Shown: positions 20,408 through 29,638 of the stretch, piece after piece
How positions within the stretch are numbered: the stretch's first letter is position 1
Layout: each line of letters starts with the position of its first letter
NCBI GenBank assembly: GCA_964547125.1
Contig: CAZJLS010000003.1
Coordinates: 1 to 53,555, forward strand
DNA: 53,555 nucleotides
Direction: 5' to 3'
From: Methanobrevibacter_A sp964547125
GTDB lineage: Archaea > Methanobacteriota > Methanobacteria > Methanobacteriales > Methanobacteriaceae
Notes under the pieces: model-generated
Database searches by the model: none
What the model was told of the DNA's origin: nothing
What the model saw: only the letters and a program-made list of their open reading frames with translations
Position numbers and translations under genes: made by a program

Positions 20408-23400
20408 ATGAAACTTAAAAAATTCTTACCTTTAATAATAATTTTTTTCATAATTTTATCTTCGCAACAAGTTTTTGCAGAAGATACAGAAATTTTAAAT
20501 GATTTAAATGAGTATAATACAGATGATTTGTATATTACAGAAACAAACACAAGTATTGTTAATTATACACCTGGACAATCTAATATAGTCCATGTATCAA
20601 CAAGTTACCCAAATTTTATTGAAACAGAAGAATATGACTACATTGGATCTTTTAATGTTTATGTTGACACAATAGATGGTAATGGTTTTGTCGAAACCCC
20701 TTATAAATATAATATCCATAGTCTGGATTTTGATTTAAAAGATATCGATGATAGGCTTACAAGTGGAATACACCGTCTATATTTCGGTCCAAGTCCATTT
20801 GCATTATCACTTGAAGTTATAAGTGCAGAATATCATCCTTTAATTGTAGTTGTAAATACAAATGATAAAACAAATACGGTAATATGGATAAATCAAACAA
20901 GTGTAGCTCTTGGTGATAAAATTACAGGTTTATTAACTGATGGATACAACGGACTTCCAAATAAAATAATAAACTATAACACACCAAATGGTACAAAATC
21001 AACAAAAACAGATGAAAATGGTGTTTTTGAAATAGTTACAGAATATTTAGGTCAATATTCAAATTTTAACTTCCAAGAAACAGATGAATATAATGCTCAT
21101 ACTTCAAATACAATTGTAAATGTTACTCAAGGAAAATATCAAGTAATAATAAATGAAAATATTGTAAAATTTACTTCTACAGATTCATACATTACAGGTT
21201 CAATAAATTATCCAAGTAATGCTATATTATGGGATGATTTATGGGTTTGGTTTAATGGAAACCAAGATACCGCTACACCAGCATATGATTCAGATGATAA
21301 AAAAATTACTTTAACATCTAAAACCTTTAAAATAGACTTAAACAAGTTATACACAACACCATCAACTAGTAATTTCACAATAACTATAGGGCCACGTTAT
21401 GGTTTAGATAATGAGGTAATAAGATATAATAATCTTTCACTAGATTTAGATACTGTATTTATTGTTAAAGGGAATATTAAAATTCCATCAACTATAAAAA
21501 TCCTAGAAAATACTACAATTCAAGATGAATACATTGTAGGAGTATTAACAGATGAATATGGGGGAATCTACAATAAAACAATTTCCTATAAAAGTCCATC
21601 TGGAGAAGAAAAAACTACAGTAACAAATGCTAATGGAAAATTCTACATACTTGCAAATGAAGTGGGAATCTATAAAGATTTCAAATTCAGCGGAGATAAT
21701 CTTCACATAAATACAAGTTCTAATACTGAAGTTATTGTAACACCTGCAGAACAAGTATTTAAAATAAACTTAAACGAAACTATTGTAAATTACATTGCAG
21801 GCGAATCATATATTATAAGTGGAAATTTAACTTATCCTGGAAACTTAAACTTCAACCAAGATTTATACTACACAATAGGCGATAATACAAAAAAGTTACC
21901 ATTAAAAACACAAATAAAAGACAAAAAATTTAAAATCGATATAGATGATTTAGATTTAAGCGAAAGCTCCACTATAACAATAGGATTAGAAAACGGTGCA
22001 AATAATAACTTTATAACTACAAACAACTTAAAATACAATAATATCACTCTTCAAGTAAATATGAACAGTAAAACAAAAACAATAATACGATTCAACACAA
22101 CTAATGTGAAAATTGGAGAAGAAATAATCGGATACTTAGAAACAATAGATAAAGAAGGACTAAACAACAAAACAATAACTTACACTTCACCAGAAGGTGA
22201 TAGAAACATAATAACATCAACCAATGGAATATTTATAATACTTGCAAATATGAATGGTGAATATAAAAACTTCCAATACTTAGGAGATGACACCTACAGT
22301 CAATACACATCAAATGTAACAATCCAAGTTGGAAACACAACAGGAAAAGTAAATGTTACAGTAATAGATGACACCTTTGTAATCATAAATAACACTCTAA
22401 CAGTATATTTATTATCACAAGATAGCTCAAATATAAATGAAGGAAACATAGAGCTTAGAATAACAGATACATGCATTGCAAACGGAGAAGTGAACAACAA
22501 TCACGCAAATTTAAACATAAACTGTCCAACAGGAGAATATAATGGAACTTTAATTTACACAGGAGAAAACAAATACAACAACTACACAAAAAATGTTAAA
22601 ATTTTAATCAAAGCAGAAAACGAGATTATAATCTTAATTCCAAATATTGAAACAACTGAAAATAGTAAATTAACAATACCAGTAACAGTAAAATACTCAA
22701 ATAATCAAAATGTAAACAATGGAAACATAAAACTTGAAATATTAAACAAAGAATACAGTAAAGAAGTTACTAATGGGCTTGCAGAAATACAACTATTAAT
22801 AGATAATACAACAGGAATAATACCAATAAAAATAACATACACAAATCAAACATACACAAAAAGCACTAACTCAACTATAACTGTAAACAAACAAGAAAAT
22901 ACCAGTTTAAAAACAAAAATAACATTAAGTTTCATAGAACTTGAAAATGGAGGAAACCTTAAAGTAATCTTAAAAGATGAAAATGAAAATCCAATAAGTG
23001 CAAATATAAATTTAACACTCACAAGATTAAATAACAATCAATTCAAGATATATAACTTAAACACTAACTCTTCTGGAGAATTTTTATTAGACCTACATCT
23101 TGCACCAGGAGATTACAGTGCAAAAGCAGAATATTCTGGAGATAAAACTCATTCAGCATCTGAATCTGAATTAAGATATTTAGTACTTACAGGAAAACCA
23201 TCAAATGCTATATTTGAAGATACCAGTAAAATAGATTATATTTATGGAAATAGTAATAATTTCACAGGAATTTTAAAAGATAAAAATGGGGAAATTCTTA
23301 AGGGATATCATGTTTTATTAAATGTCACTCGTTTATCTTCTGGAGCAAGTAAAGTTTATGATGTTACGACGGATTATAATGGTCAATATTTACTTCAAAT

Positions 23401-23806
23401 AAATTTAGCTCCTGGTGAATATACTATAAGATCAGCTATAAATGATAAGAATTTTGTTGGAAATAGTTTTTCTACTATTAGTATATTACGTGATAATCAA
23501 AGTGAAGATTTAAGAAAAGAATCTATTTTAACAATAAATCCTTTTAATAGTTATTATGGATCTGGTGAAACTTTTAATGGTTATTTAAAGTATGTTAATA
23601 ATGAACCAATTGCTGGACATTATATTGAAGTTACTTTGTCTAATACTAAGGGTGCAAATAAAACTTATACAGTAATTAGTGATTATAATGGGTATTTTAA
23701 TCTACCTATTACTCTTGCAGTTGGGGTTTATGGTGTTGTTTGTGTGTATAATGGTACTGAGACTATTAAATGTGTTAGAGCTATAAGTGAATTAAATATT
23801 TACTAA
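20408..23806 (+). CDS. Adhesin-like surface protein 4 (Ig-like repeats only, 1132 aa)
   Basis: A secreted protein with a hydrophobic signal peptide ending QQVFA before EDT. The frame can be extended to a GTG at 20399, but ATG at 20408 is preferred because GTGAT (20399-20403) then serves as ribosome-binding site. It has no beta-helix. The N-terminus resembles the VDYP/LYFGP module of adhesin 2. Ig-like repeats of the type GLL(T/E)D...NKxIxYxSPxG alternate with NYxxGxSxIxSGNLxYPGN modules. Three C-terminal modules end the protein, with a degenerate RLNNNQFKIY, then RLSSGASKVYDV, then TKGANKTY, the same A-B-C order as adhesin 2. Codon choice changes from A-ending to T-ending near 23200, suggesting recombination of the 3' part. 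Confidence 0.87.
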   Translation: MKLKKFLPLIIIFFIILSSQQVFAEDTEILNDLNEYNTDDLYITETNTSIVNYTPGQSNIVHVSTSYPNFIETEEYDYIGSFNVYVDTIDGNGFVETPYKYNIHSLDFDLKDIDDRLTSGIHRLYFGPSPFALSLEVISAEYHPLIVVVNTNDKTNTVIWINQTSVALGDKITGLLTDGYNGLPNKIINYNTPNGTKSTKTDENGVFEIVTEYLGQYSNFNFQETDEYNAHTSNTIVNVTQGKYQVIINENIVKFTSTDSYITGSINYPSNAILWDDLWVWFNGNQDTATPAYDSDDKKITLTSKTFKIDLNKLYTTPSTSNFTITIGPRYGLDNEVIRYNNLSLDLDTVFIVKGNIKIPSTIKILENTTIQDEYIVGVLTDEYGGIYNKTISYKSPSGEEKTTVTNANGKFYILANEVGIYKDFKFSGDNLHINTSSNTEVIVTPAEQVFKINLNETIVNYIAGESYIISGNLTYPGNLNFNQDLYYTIGDNTKKLPLKTQIKDKKFKIDIDDLDLSESSTITIGLENGANNNFITTNNLKYNNITLQVNMNSKTKTIIRFNTTNVKIGEEIIGYLETIDKEGLNNKTITYTSPEGDRNIITSTNGIFIILANMNGEYKNFQYLGDDTYSQYTSNVTIQVGNTTGKVNVTVIDDTFVIINNTLTVYLLSQDSSNINEGNIELRITDTCIANGEVNNNHANLNINCPTGEYNGTLIYTGENKYNNYTKNVKILIKAENEIIILIPNIETTENSKLTIPVTVKYSNNQNVNNGNIKLEILNKEYSKEVTNGLAEIQLLIDNTTGIIPIKITYTNQTYTKSTNSTITVNKQENTSLKTKITLSFIELENGGNLKVILKDENENPISANINLTLTRLNNNQFKIYNLNTNSSGEFLLDLHLAPGDYSAKAEYSGDKTHSASESELRYLVLTGKPSNAIFEDTSKIDYIYGNSNNFTGILKDKNGEILKGYHVLLNVTRLSSGASKVYDVTTDYNGQYLLQINLAPGEYTIRSAINDKNFVGNSFSTISILRDNQSEDLRKESILTINPFNSYYGSGETFNGYLKYVNNEPIAGHYIEVTLSNTKGANKTYTVISDYNGYFNLPITLAVGVYGVVCVYNGTETIKCVRAISELNIY

Positions 23807-23856
23807 AATTTCACATATTGATATACTTATAGCTTTTTATTTATACAAATTTAAAA

Positions 23857-23930
23857 GAAGTATTAAATTTAATTTAAATTACATTAAATATTTTTAATAC
23901 TTCATTCTTTTTCTTTCGTTATTTTTTAGC
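23857..23930 (+). terminator. Hairpin terminator after adhesin 4
   Basis: GAAGTATTAAA (23857-23867) is perfectly complementary to TTTAATACTTC (23893-23903), giving an 11-bp stem followed by a T-rich tract. It lies about 50 bases after the adhesin 4 stop and would end the adhesin 3-4 unit. Confidence 0.7.
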
Positions 23931-23970
23931 ATAAACATAAATAAATCAAATAACATAAACATATAATATT

Positions 23971-24549
23971 ATGATTTTAGGAATATGTGGAAGTCCAAGA
24001 AATAATACAACCCACTATGTTTTAAATGAAGCTTTAAACAAACTACAAAAATTAGGTTTCGAGACAGAATTATTCACAGTAAAAGGTAAAAATATCAACC
24101 CTTGCCAACACTGTAACTATTGTATGAAAAATAAAAAATGCATCATAGATGATAACATACAAGATTTATACCCACTTTTATTAGATGCAGACGGAATTAT
24201 CATAGCAAGCCCAGTACACTGTGGAGGAATAAGTTCACAAATAAAAATGATAATGGAACGTACAAGAGCACTAGAAGCAGTAGATTTCAACATATTAAAA
24301 GATAAAGTTGGTATGAGCATACTTGTTGGAGGCGACAGAGTAGGTGGACAAGAACTAGGAATTCAAGAAATTAACACTTTCTATATCATACATAACATAA
24401 TACCTGTTGGTGGAGGTCCCTTTGGAGCTAATTTAGGAGCAAGTCTATGGTCTCAAGATTCATTAGATAAAATTAAAGATGATGAGTACGGTTTTAACTC
24501 ATTAGATAAAACTTTAAAAAATTTTGTTTATTATTTAAATAAAATCTAA
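23971..24549 (+). CDS. Iron-sulfur flavoprotein (Isf) / NADPH-dependent FMN reductase family
   Basis: A 192-residue cytoplasmic flavodoxin-fold protein. GSPRNNTT near residue 7 is the FMN phosphate-binding loop, and SPVHCGGISSQIKMIMERT is the family's second flavin motif. Cys 45, 48, 51 and 57 form the compact C-x2-C-x2-C-x5-C motif that binds a 4Fe-4S cluster in methanogen iron-sulfur flavoproteins. These pass electrons between ferredoxin and small acceptors and are linked to oxygen or peroxide stress. There is no ribosome-binding site before the ATG and the upstream sequence is TATA-like, so the transcript may be leaderless. It stands alone between terminators and an unrelated gene. Confidence 0.88.
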   Translation: MILGICGSPRNNTTHYVLNEALNKLQKLGFETELFTVKGKNINPCQHCNYCMKNKKCIIDDNIQDLYPLLLDADGIIIASPVHCGGISSQIKMIMERTRALEAVDFNILKDKVGMSILVGGDRVGGQELGIQEINTFYIIHNIIPVGGGPFGANLGASLWSQDSLDKIKDDEYGFNSLDKTLKNFVYYLNKI

Positions 24550-24656
24550 AAATAATTTTTTTTCTTTAAATGGTTTTATTTAAGTAGAATAATAAATCAT
24601 AAATATAATACATAATATAAAATGTTATTTTTTTTCAATTTGGAGATTAATACAAA

Positions 24657-25184
24657 ATGGATTATGCAACAGGTAAAGTTAAAAAATACTCAAGAGAGTA
24701 TAGTAGGACACTAAAAGATGGTACTAAAAAGAAGTATAAAACAGAACAAGTTCAAATAACTATACCTAAACAAGAAAACATATTCGAAGATGAAGAAGAA
24801 GTATTAATCTTACATAATAATTCTCTTGAAGATATTGACTCTAATAATGAAATATTTGCAGCATTAGAATTTCAAAACTATTTATTAAAAGAAGATCTTG
24901 CTGATTCAAATCAAAAAATTGAAGATAAAAATATTGAAATTTCTGAATTAAATGAAAAAATTAAATTACTTGAAATAGAATTGGAAAATAGTTCTTTAAA
25001 AAAAGATATTAATAATGCTGAAGCTAAAATTAATAACGAGTTTTTAGAACTTCAGAAAGCTTATGTTAAACAATTAAATAAAGTTGAGTTTTTACAAAGC
25101 GAATTAGAAAATAAGAAAGCTAAAGAATTATATTATAAAAGTATGATTCGTAAACTTAGAAATTTTATTTTACATGAAGTTTAA
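24657..25184 (+). CDS. Coiled-coil protein of unknown function
   Basis: I do not recognise this 175-residue protein beyond its shape. It has a basic N-terminus (about 1-35, rich in Lys, Arg and Tyr), an acidic patch with EDEEE near 45, and from about residue 65 to 160 a Glu/Lys/Leu-rich stretch with heptad-like spacing, predicted to be a long coiled coil. There is no signal peptide or membrane segment. GGAG lies at good spacing before the ATG. Its stop codon overlaps the stop codon of the convergent zinc-ribbon gene by a few bases. The basic head could bind nucleic acid, but that is only a guess. Confidence 0.75.
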   Translation: MDYATGKVKKYSREYSRTLKDGTKKKYKTEQVQITIPKQENIFEDEEEVLILHNNSLEDIDSNNEIFAALEFQNYLLKEDLADSNQKIEDKNIEISELNEKIKLLEIELENSSLKKDINNAEAKINNEFLELQKAYVKQLNKVEFLQSELENKKAKELYYKSMIRKLRNFILHEV

Positions 25185-25450
25185 TATTCTTCTATTTCAT
25201 TATTCCAACGTTTTAATGGAGGTAACATTTGTAATAGGAGACCTGTGAACATTGTTTCATCTGCTCTTGGGTTTTTCTCCATCATTTTTTTAACATTTTT
25301 AGCTATCATTTCTTCTAAAGTTATATCTGGTTCTGTAAATTCACCATTTTGATAGCATTCATTACAATAATCTTTATTTTCTGTGTTATCTTTGTTGGTT
25401 CCGTAGTCACCTTTTACCATTGGTTTTCCACAGGAGTTACAGTATACCAT
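25181..25450 (-). CDS. Small zinc-ribbon protein
   Basis: An 89-residue protein whose first 50 residues form a zinc ribbon: CNSCGKPM at residues 4-11 and CNECYQNGEFT starting near 33, with DYGT between them. This matches the 'putative zinc ribbon' family found in many anaerobes, whose members share the YCNxCYQNGxFT signature and a following TxEEMI helix. The function of that family is unknown. GGAAG precedes the ATG. It is convergent with the coiled-coil gene and shares overlapping stop codons with it. It lies upstream of fae-hps on the same strand with an 87-base gap. Confidence 0.8.
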   Translation of the reverse strand: MVYCNSCGKPMVKGDYGTNKDNTENKDYCNECYQNGEFTEPDITLEEMIAKNVKKMMEKNPRADETMFTGLLLQMLPPLKRWNNEIEEY

Positions 25451-25537
25451 CTGTTTTTTACTTCCTTTTATGTTTGTAAATATTATATTAAAAAGTTAAA
25501 AAAAGTAGAAAAAATATTGAAATTTTTTCTTTAAATA

Positions 25538-26761
25538 TTAGATGTTTTCGTCTTCGTCAAGAGCTAATCTCATGTTGTCAGGGTCAACTGGGAAATGTTC
25601 TAAGAAGTCTTCTGCAGATCTTCTAACATCTCTTGATCCAATTATGTATCTTCCTGCAATTATGATGTCAGCACCTTTGTCAATAGCTTCTTCTACTTTG
25701 TTAGGAGTTATTCCTCCTGCTACTGCTATTAATCCGTCTCCTAGTATCTTTTTGATTTCTTTTATATTACCCCATTCGGTCATTTCACTTGTGTCTTCAC
25801 CTTTTTCAGCTTTTGCTGTTTCAAGGTCAACATTTCTGTGTAATAATACGATGTCTGGTTTTAATTCAGGTTTTATTTGTTCTAGTTTTCCTGTGAAATC
25901 TTTAACATTCATCATGTCTAATATGGAGTAGATTCCTTGTTTTTGTGCTTCGTGTATAGCTTTTTCTATGGATTCGATTGTTCCTAATCCTGATATTGCA
26001 ACTGCGTCTGCAGTTTCATCTGCTGCCATTTTGATTTCTACTCTTCCAACGTCTAAGGTTTTTAAGTCTGCGATGATGAATGCGTCTGGGCGTAGTTCTC
26101 TTATTTTACTTACTGCTCCTACACCGAATTTTTTAACTAGTGGTGTTCCTGCTTCTATGATAACTCTTTCTCTGTCTGGTAAGTCGTTTATGATATTTTC
26201 CATTACTGTTAAGTTATCTAAGTCAAGAGCTACTTGTAAGTATGGTGGGTTCCATAATCTTTGGACTTTGAATCCCATTATTGGGTGTGTTCCTCTATCT
26301 TTTTCAGCTAATACTTTGTTAATACTTGGATAATCTTTCATAGCTCTTCTTATAGCTAGTTTTGTAGCTCCGTAGTTGTATTGGTATATTTTTCTAAAGT
26401 CTTCTGCTTTAGGGTCTATGAATACACTTACCATTAATACTAAATCTTCAACTTTATCTTTAGGTAATAATCCTTCTTCTACTGCATCAGCTACTGCTCT
26501 ACCTACTGCGGTTTGTGCTGGTCCAAATATTTTACTTGCATCGTCAATACTACCAACGGTTACTTTTGGTATTATTAGTGTTGCAGGTTTGGTCATTAAG
26601 TTTGGTCTGATAACTGTGAGGAGTGGGGTGTGTCCAATAGATAAGTTGGTCATAGTATTTGCAAATGCTGCTCCTATTGGTCCTTCTTTTTCTCCAATCA
26701 CTAAATCAACGTGAGCTAATTCATTTCCTGCTCCTATTAGAGCTTCTCCAATATTATACAT
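25538..26761 (-). CDS. Bifunctional formaldehyde-activating enzyme / 3-hexulose-6-phosphate synthase (Fae-Hps)
   Basis: A 407-residue fusion enzyme. Residues about 1-165 are the Fae domain, including His 17 in the AHVDLVIG segment, which joins formaldehyde to tetrahydromethanopterin. Residues about 166-407 are the Hps domain, an orotidine decarboxylase-like TIM barrel (DLKTLDVGRVEIKMA and AVAGGITPNKVEEA motifs), which in the reverse direction splits hexulose phosphate into ribulose 5-phosphate and formaldehyde. In archaea lacking the oxidative pentose pathway the fusion supplies pentoses while trapping the released formaldehyde. A strong GGAGGAAT lies before the ATG. The assignment is secure for both domains. 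Confidence 0.96.
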   Translation of the reverse strand: MYNIGEALIGAGNELAHVDLVIGEKEGPIGAAFANTMTNLSIGHTPLLTVIRPNLMTKPATLIIPKVTVGSIDDASKIFGPAQTAVGRAVADAVEEGLLPKDKVEDLVLMVSVFIDPKAEDFRKIYQYNYGATKLAIRRAMKDYPSINKVLAEKDRGTHPIMGFKVQRLWNPPYLQVALDLDNLTVMENIINDLPDRERVIIEAGTPLVKKFGVGAVSKIRELRPDAFIIADLKTLDVGRVEIKMAADETADAVAISGLGTIESIEKAIHEAQKQGIYSILDMMNVKDFTGKLEQIKPELKPDIVLLHRNVDLETAKAEKGEDTSEMTEWGNIKEIKKILGDGLIAVAGGITPNKVEEAIDKGADIIIAGRYIIGSRDVRRSAEDFLEHFPVDPDNMRLALDEDENI

Positions 26762-26899
26762 CTTTATTTATTCCTCCAAAAAACATTAAAAGAAATATAT
26801 TTTTTTTTATTTCAATATTTTTTCTAAAAAAATTATCATTTTAGATATTATATATTTTTGATTTTATGGTTTTATATAATTTTTTAAGTGTAATTTTTT

Positions 26900-28729
26900 T
26901 TAATTGAATCGGATTCTTTCATTAACATTTCTGTTTAATGGTAGTCTTCTGTAAGGCATTCCATCATTTTTACTTGTTACTTCTTCAATTAATGTGTTAA
27001 TGTCCATATCGACTTTTTCACCTGTTTCTCTTATAGTAACATTGAATTTATCAGATTCTAACTCGTTGTCACCTATAACGAAGATGTATGGAATCCATTC
27101 TTTTGATGCATTTCTTATTTTTTTACCTACTCTATCATCACTATTATCAATATCTACACGGATATTGTTCTTTTCTAGTTCGTCTGCTATTTTATTCGCA
27201 TATTCAAGATGTTTATCACTTATTGGTAGTATTCTGACTTGTGTTGGGGATAACCAGCTTGGAAGCATTGGTGCTTCTTCGTTTATGTTTTTAGCGGTTT
27301 TTTCAAGTAGGCTGCAGATAACTCTTTCAATACTTCCTGTTGGACTGCAGTGTAATACTATTGGGTGGTGTTGTTTTTCATCTTCTCCTAAGTATTCGAT
27401 GTTGAATCTTTTTCCACTTTCAATATCTATTTGTACTGTTGGGTTTTCTATTGGTCTTCCAAGGTAGTCGATTGCTGCGAAGTCTATTTTACAGCTCCAG
27501 TAGTGTTTTCTTTTAGGTAAGATTTCAAGTAGTACTGGTTTACCTATCATTTCACTTATTTTATACATCCATTCTTTGTTTTCATCATAGAAGTCTTGTG
27601 TTGCTCTGAATATAGCTTCGTAGTTGACTTTTAAGTCTTCTCCAGTTTGTATACACATTTTGGTTTGTTTTTCAAATTCTTCTAGTGCGCTTGCCATATC
27701 TGCACATGCACTGTGGAAATCTGGCATTGTGAATGCTCTTAATCTTTTTAATCCAACACATTCTCCTTTTTTCTCATATCTGAAACTGTATGTGGATAAT
27801 TCATATACTTTTGCAGGTAAGTTTCTCCAGGTTAAGAATGAGTCTCCAAGTACTCTGAATGCTCCAAAACAACATGCAAAACGTAGCATTAAGTCTTTTT
27901 TAGTGTCGGTTTTATATTGTCTTTCTCCAAATTTATATGCATGTTCATTTATTGCAGGGTTTGATAAGTCGTAGAATATTGGTGTTTCAATTGGCATTGC
28001 ACCTTGATCTACAACTAAGTTGTAAACATAGTCAGATAGTAAGTCTCTTACTAATCTTCCTTTAGGATACCATTTTAGGTTACCAACATCTGATGCTATT
28101 TCATAATCACAGAATTCTTTTTCTCTCATTATTTTAACGTGAGGTGGTTCTCCTTCATCACTTGCCCCTACACCTAATTCGTATTGGGTTAATTTTTCTA
28201 AATCTGGATTATCAAAGTTAAAATCTTCAGTTTCAATAACTTTGTCTTGATTTAATATGTAGAATTTGGATTCAGGTCCTTTTTCTTTTTCTTCCTCTTC
28301 TTCTTGTTCTGCAGTTATTGTACGTGATAATTCTGATAATGGGTGTCCTTTACAGGATATTTCGAATGCTTTATACCATCCAAATGGTACTCTGTAAACA
28401 TTCATACCTTCAGTTTTTAAAGCTTCTTCAGCATCTTTTAATATTTGCACTGCTATATCTGGACTTCCTAATGAACTGGATAAGTGTGCATATGGATATA
28501 ATATAATATTTTCTGCTTTTACCTGTTCATTAGTTTTTATTACTTCTTTTACTAAGTTTTTAACTACACCTTTTGGGTTTTTCTCATCATCTTTTTCAAT
28601 TGCGCTAAAAACTACTAAAGATTCATCGAATGCTCCATTTTTTTTAGCATCTTCTATTTCTTCTGCAATTTTTGTTTTATTTTTTACAGTATATTTTAAA
28701 TAATCAGAATGGATAATTAATACTCGCAT
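26900..28729 (-). CDS. thrS: Threonyl-tRNA synthetase, archaeal type
   Basis: A 609-residue cytoplasmic enzyme that charges tRNA-Thr. Residues about 1-145 are the archaeal editing domain (MRVLIIHSDYLKY opening), related to D-aminoacyl-tRNA deacylase, in place of the bacterial editing domain. The class II catalytic core follows, with zinc-binding Cys in RFACCFGAF, a motif 2 region around YSFRYEKKGEC, and motif 3 in HCSPTGSIERVICSLLE. The anticodon-binding domain occupies the C-terminal 110 residues. GGTGAT precedes the ATG. It appears monocistronic. Confidence 0.97.
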   Translation of the reverse strand: MRVLIIHSDYLKYTVKNKTKIAEEIEDAKKNGAFDESLVVFSAIEKDDEKNPKGVVKNLVKEVIKTNEQVKAENIILYPYAHLSSSLGSPDIAVQILKDAEEALKTEGMNVYRVPFGWYKAFEISCKGHPLSELSRTITAEQEEEEEKEKGPESKFYILNQDKVIETEDFNFDNPDLEKLTQYELGVGASDEGEPPHVKIMREKEFCDYEIASDVGNLKWYPKGRLVRDLLSDYVYNLVVDQGAMPIETPIFYDLSNPAINEHAYKFGERQYKTDTKKDLMLRFACCFGAFRVLGDSFLTWRNLPAKVYELSTYSFRYEKKGECVGLKRLRAFTMPDFHSACADMASALEEFEKQTKMCIQTGEDLKVNYEAIFRATQDFYDENKEWMYKISEMIGKPVLLEILPKRKHYWSCKIDFAAIDYLGRPIENPTVQIDIESGKRFNIEYLGEDEKQHHPIVLHCSPTGSIERVICSLLEKTAKNINEEAPMLPSWLSPTQVRILPISDKHLEYANKIADELEKNNIRVDIDNSDDRVGKKIRNASKEWIPYIFVIGDNELESDKFNVTIRETGEKVDMDINTLIEEVTSKNDGMPYRRLPLNRNVNERIRFN

Positions 28730-28924
28730 TAAATCACCATATTTACTTTTGAAATTAAAAATTAATTTTGATAAAATGAAAAAATAATATTATTCTAGAA
28801 TATATTTTTTTTAATGTTTTTACATTATGTTTTTATTATAATATTAATAATATGGTAAAAAAACAGTTTGAATAAATTTTTTGGAAAAAAATGATAAGGG
28901 GGAAAAATAGTTTTTAAAAGAGAT

Positions 28925-29638
28925 TTATAATGGTATATCTCTTTTATTTATTACTATATATGTTAGGATGTAGCCTATTACTCCTGTTGCAATTACAATA
29001 ATCCATCCTGTTGTTGTTGAAAATGTTAAAGTTCCTTCAACAAGAGGTGCTGGAATATTCCATGGTAAGTAAGCTAATTTATCATACATTGAAGAGCTTA
29101 TATTTAGGAAAATGAATAATATTGCTAAAACAAGTGTAGCACTATTGTTTTTAATTGCAGTAATAACGAATGCTAGGGGGAGGAGTGTTAGGTATAATAT
29201 GAATGTTCCAAGTAAGAATTTTCCACTTGTTTTTAAGAGCAATCCTAAATCAAAGCCTGGCATTCCTACGAGAGTGTATAGGATAACTGATGCAATTATT
29301 GTTATGATTGTTAAAAATAGCATCCAAATTAGCAATGTAATCATTTTACCATTCAAATATTCTATTTTTGATACAGGAAGTGGAATAATTGATTTTATTG
29401 TATGTGTATCTAAGTCTACGGTAAATAGGTAGTTAATAATTATTGCTCCAAATATTATACTAAATATTGTTAGAGAAACTCCTATACTATCATTTAATGT
29501 TGTTATTAGGTTTCCTCCTTTGAAGTAAATTTCAATAATTGTATTTATTATTGGAACTATGAGTGCACCTATTAGTGTAATTAGTAGGGTTCTACTTCCT
29601 TTAAGTTTGAAAAGTTCCATTTCGATAAATCTTAACAT
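28925..29638 (-). CDS. ABC transporter permease (ABC-2 type)
   Basis: A 237-residue membrane protein with about six hydrophobic helices, starting MLRFIEMELFKLKGSRTLL, the usual amphipathic entry helix of ABC-2 permeases. Its ATG lies inside the end of the ATPase gene (7-base overlap), so translation is coupled. Together they would form an export ABC system resembling BcrAB/lantibiotic-immunity exporters. The substrate is unknown; an antimicrobial or lipid is possible in a gut organism. Expression is probably controlled by the palindromes ahead of the ATPase gene. Confidence 0.85.
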   Translation of the reverse strand: MLRFIEMELFKLKGSRTLLITLIGALIVPIINTIIEIYFKGGNLITTLNDSIGVSLTIFSIIFGAIIINYLFTVDLDTHTIKSIIPLPVSKIEYLNGKMITLLIWMLFLTIITIIASVILYTLVGMPGFDLGLLLKTSGKFLLGTFILYLTLLPLAFVITAIKNNSATLVLAILFIFLNISSSMYDKLAYLPWNIPAPLVEGTLTFSTTTGWIIVIATGVIGYILTYIVINKRDIPL

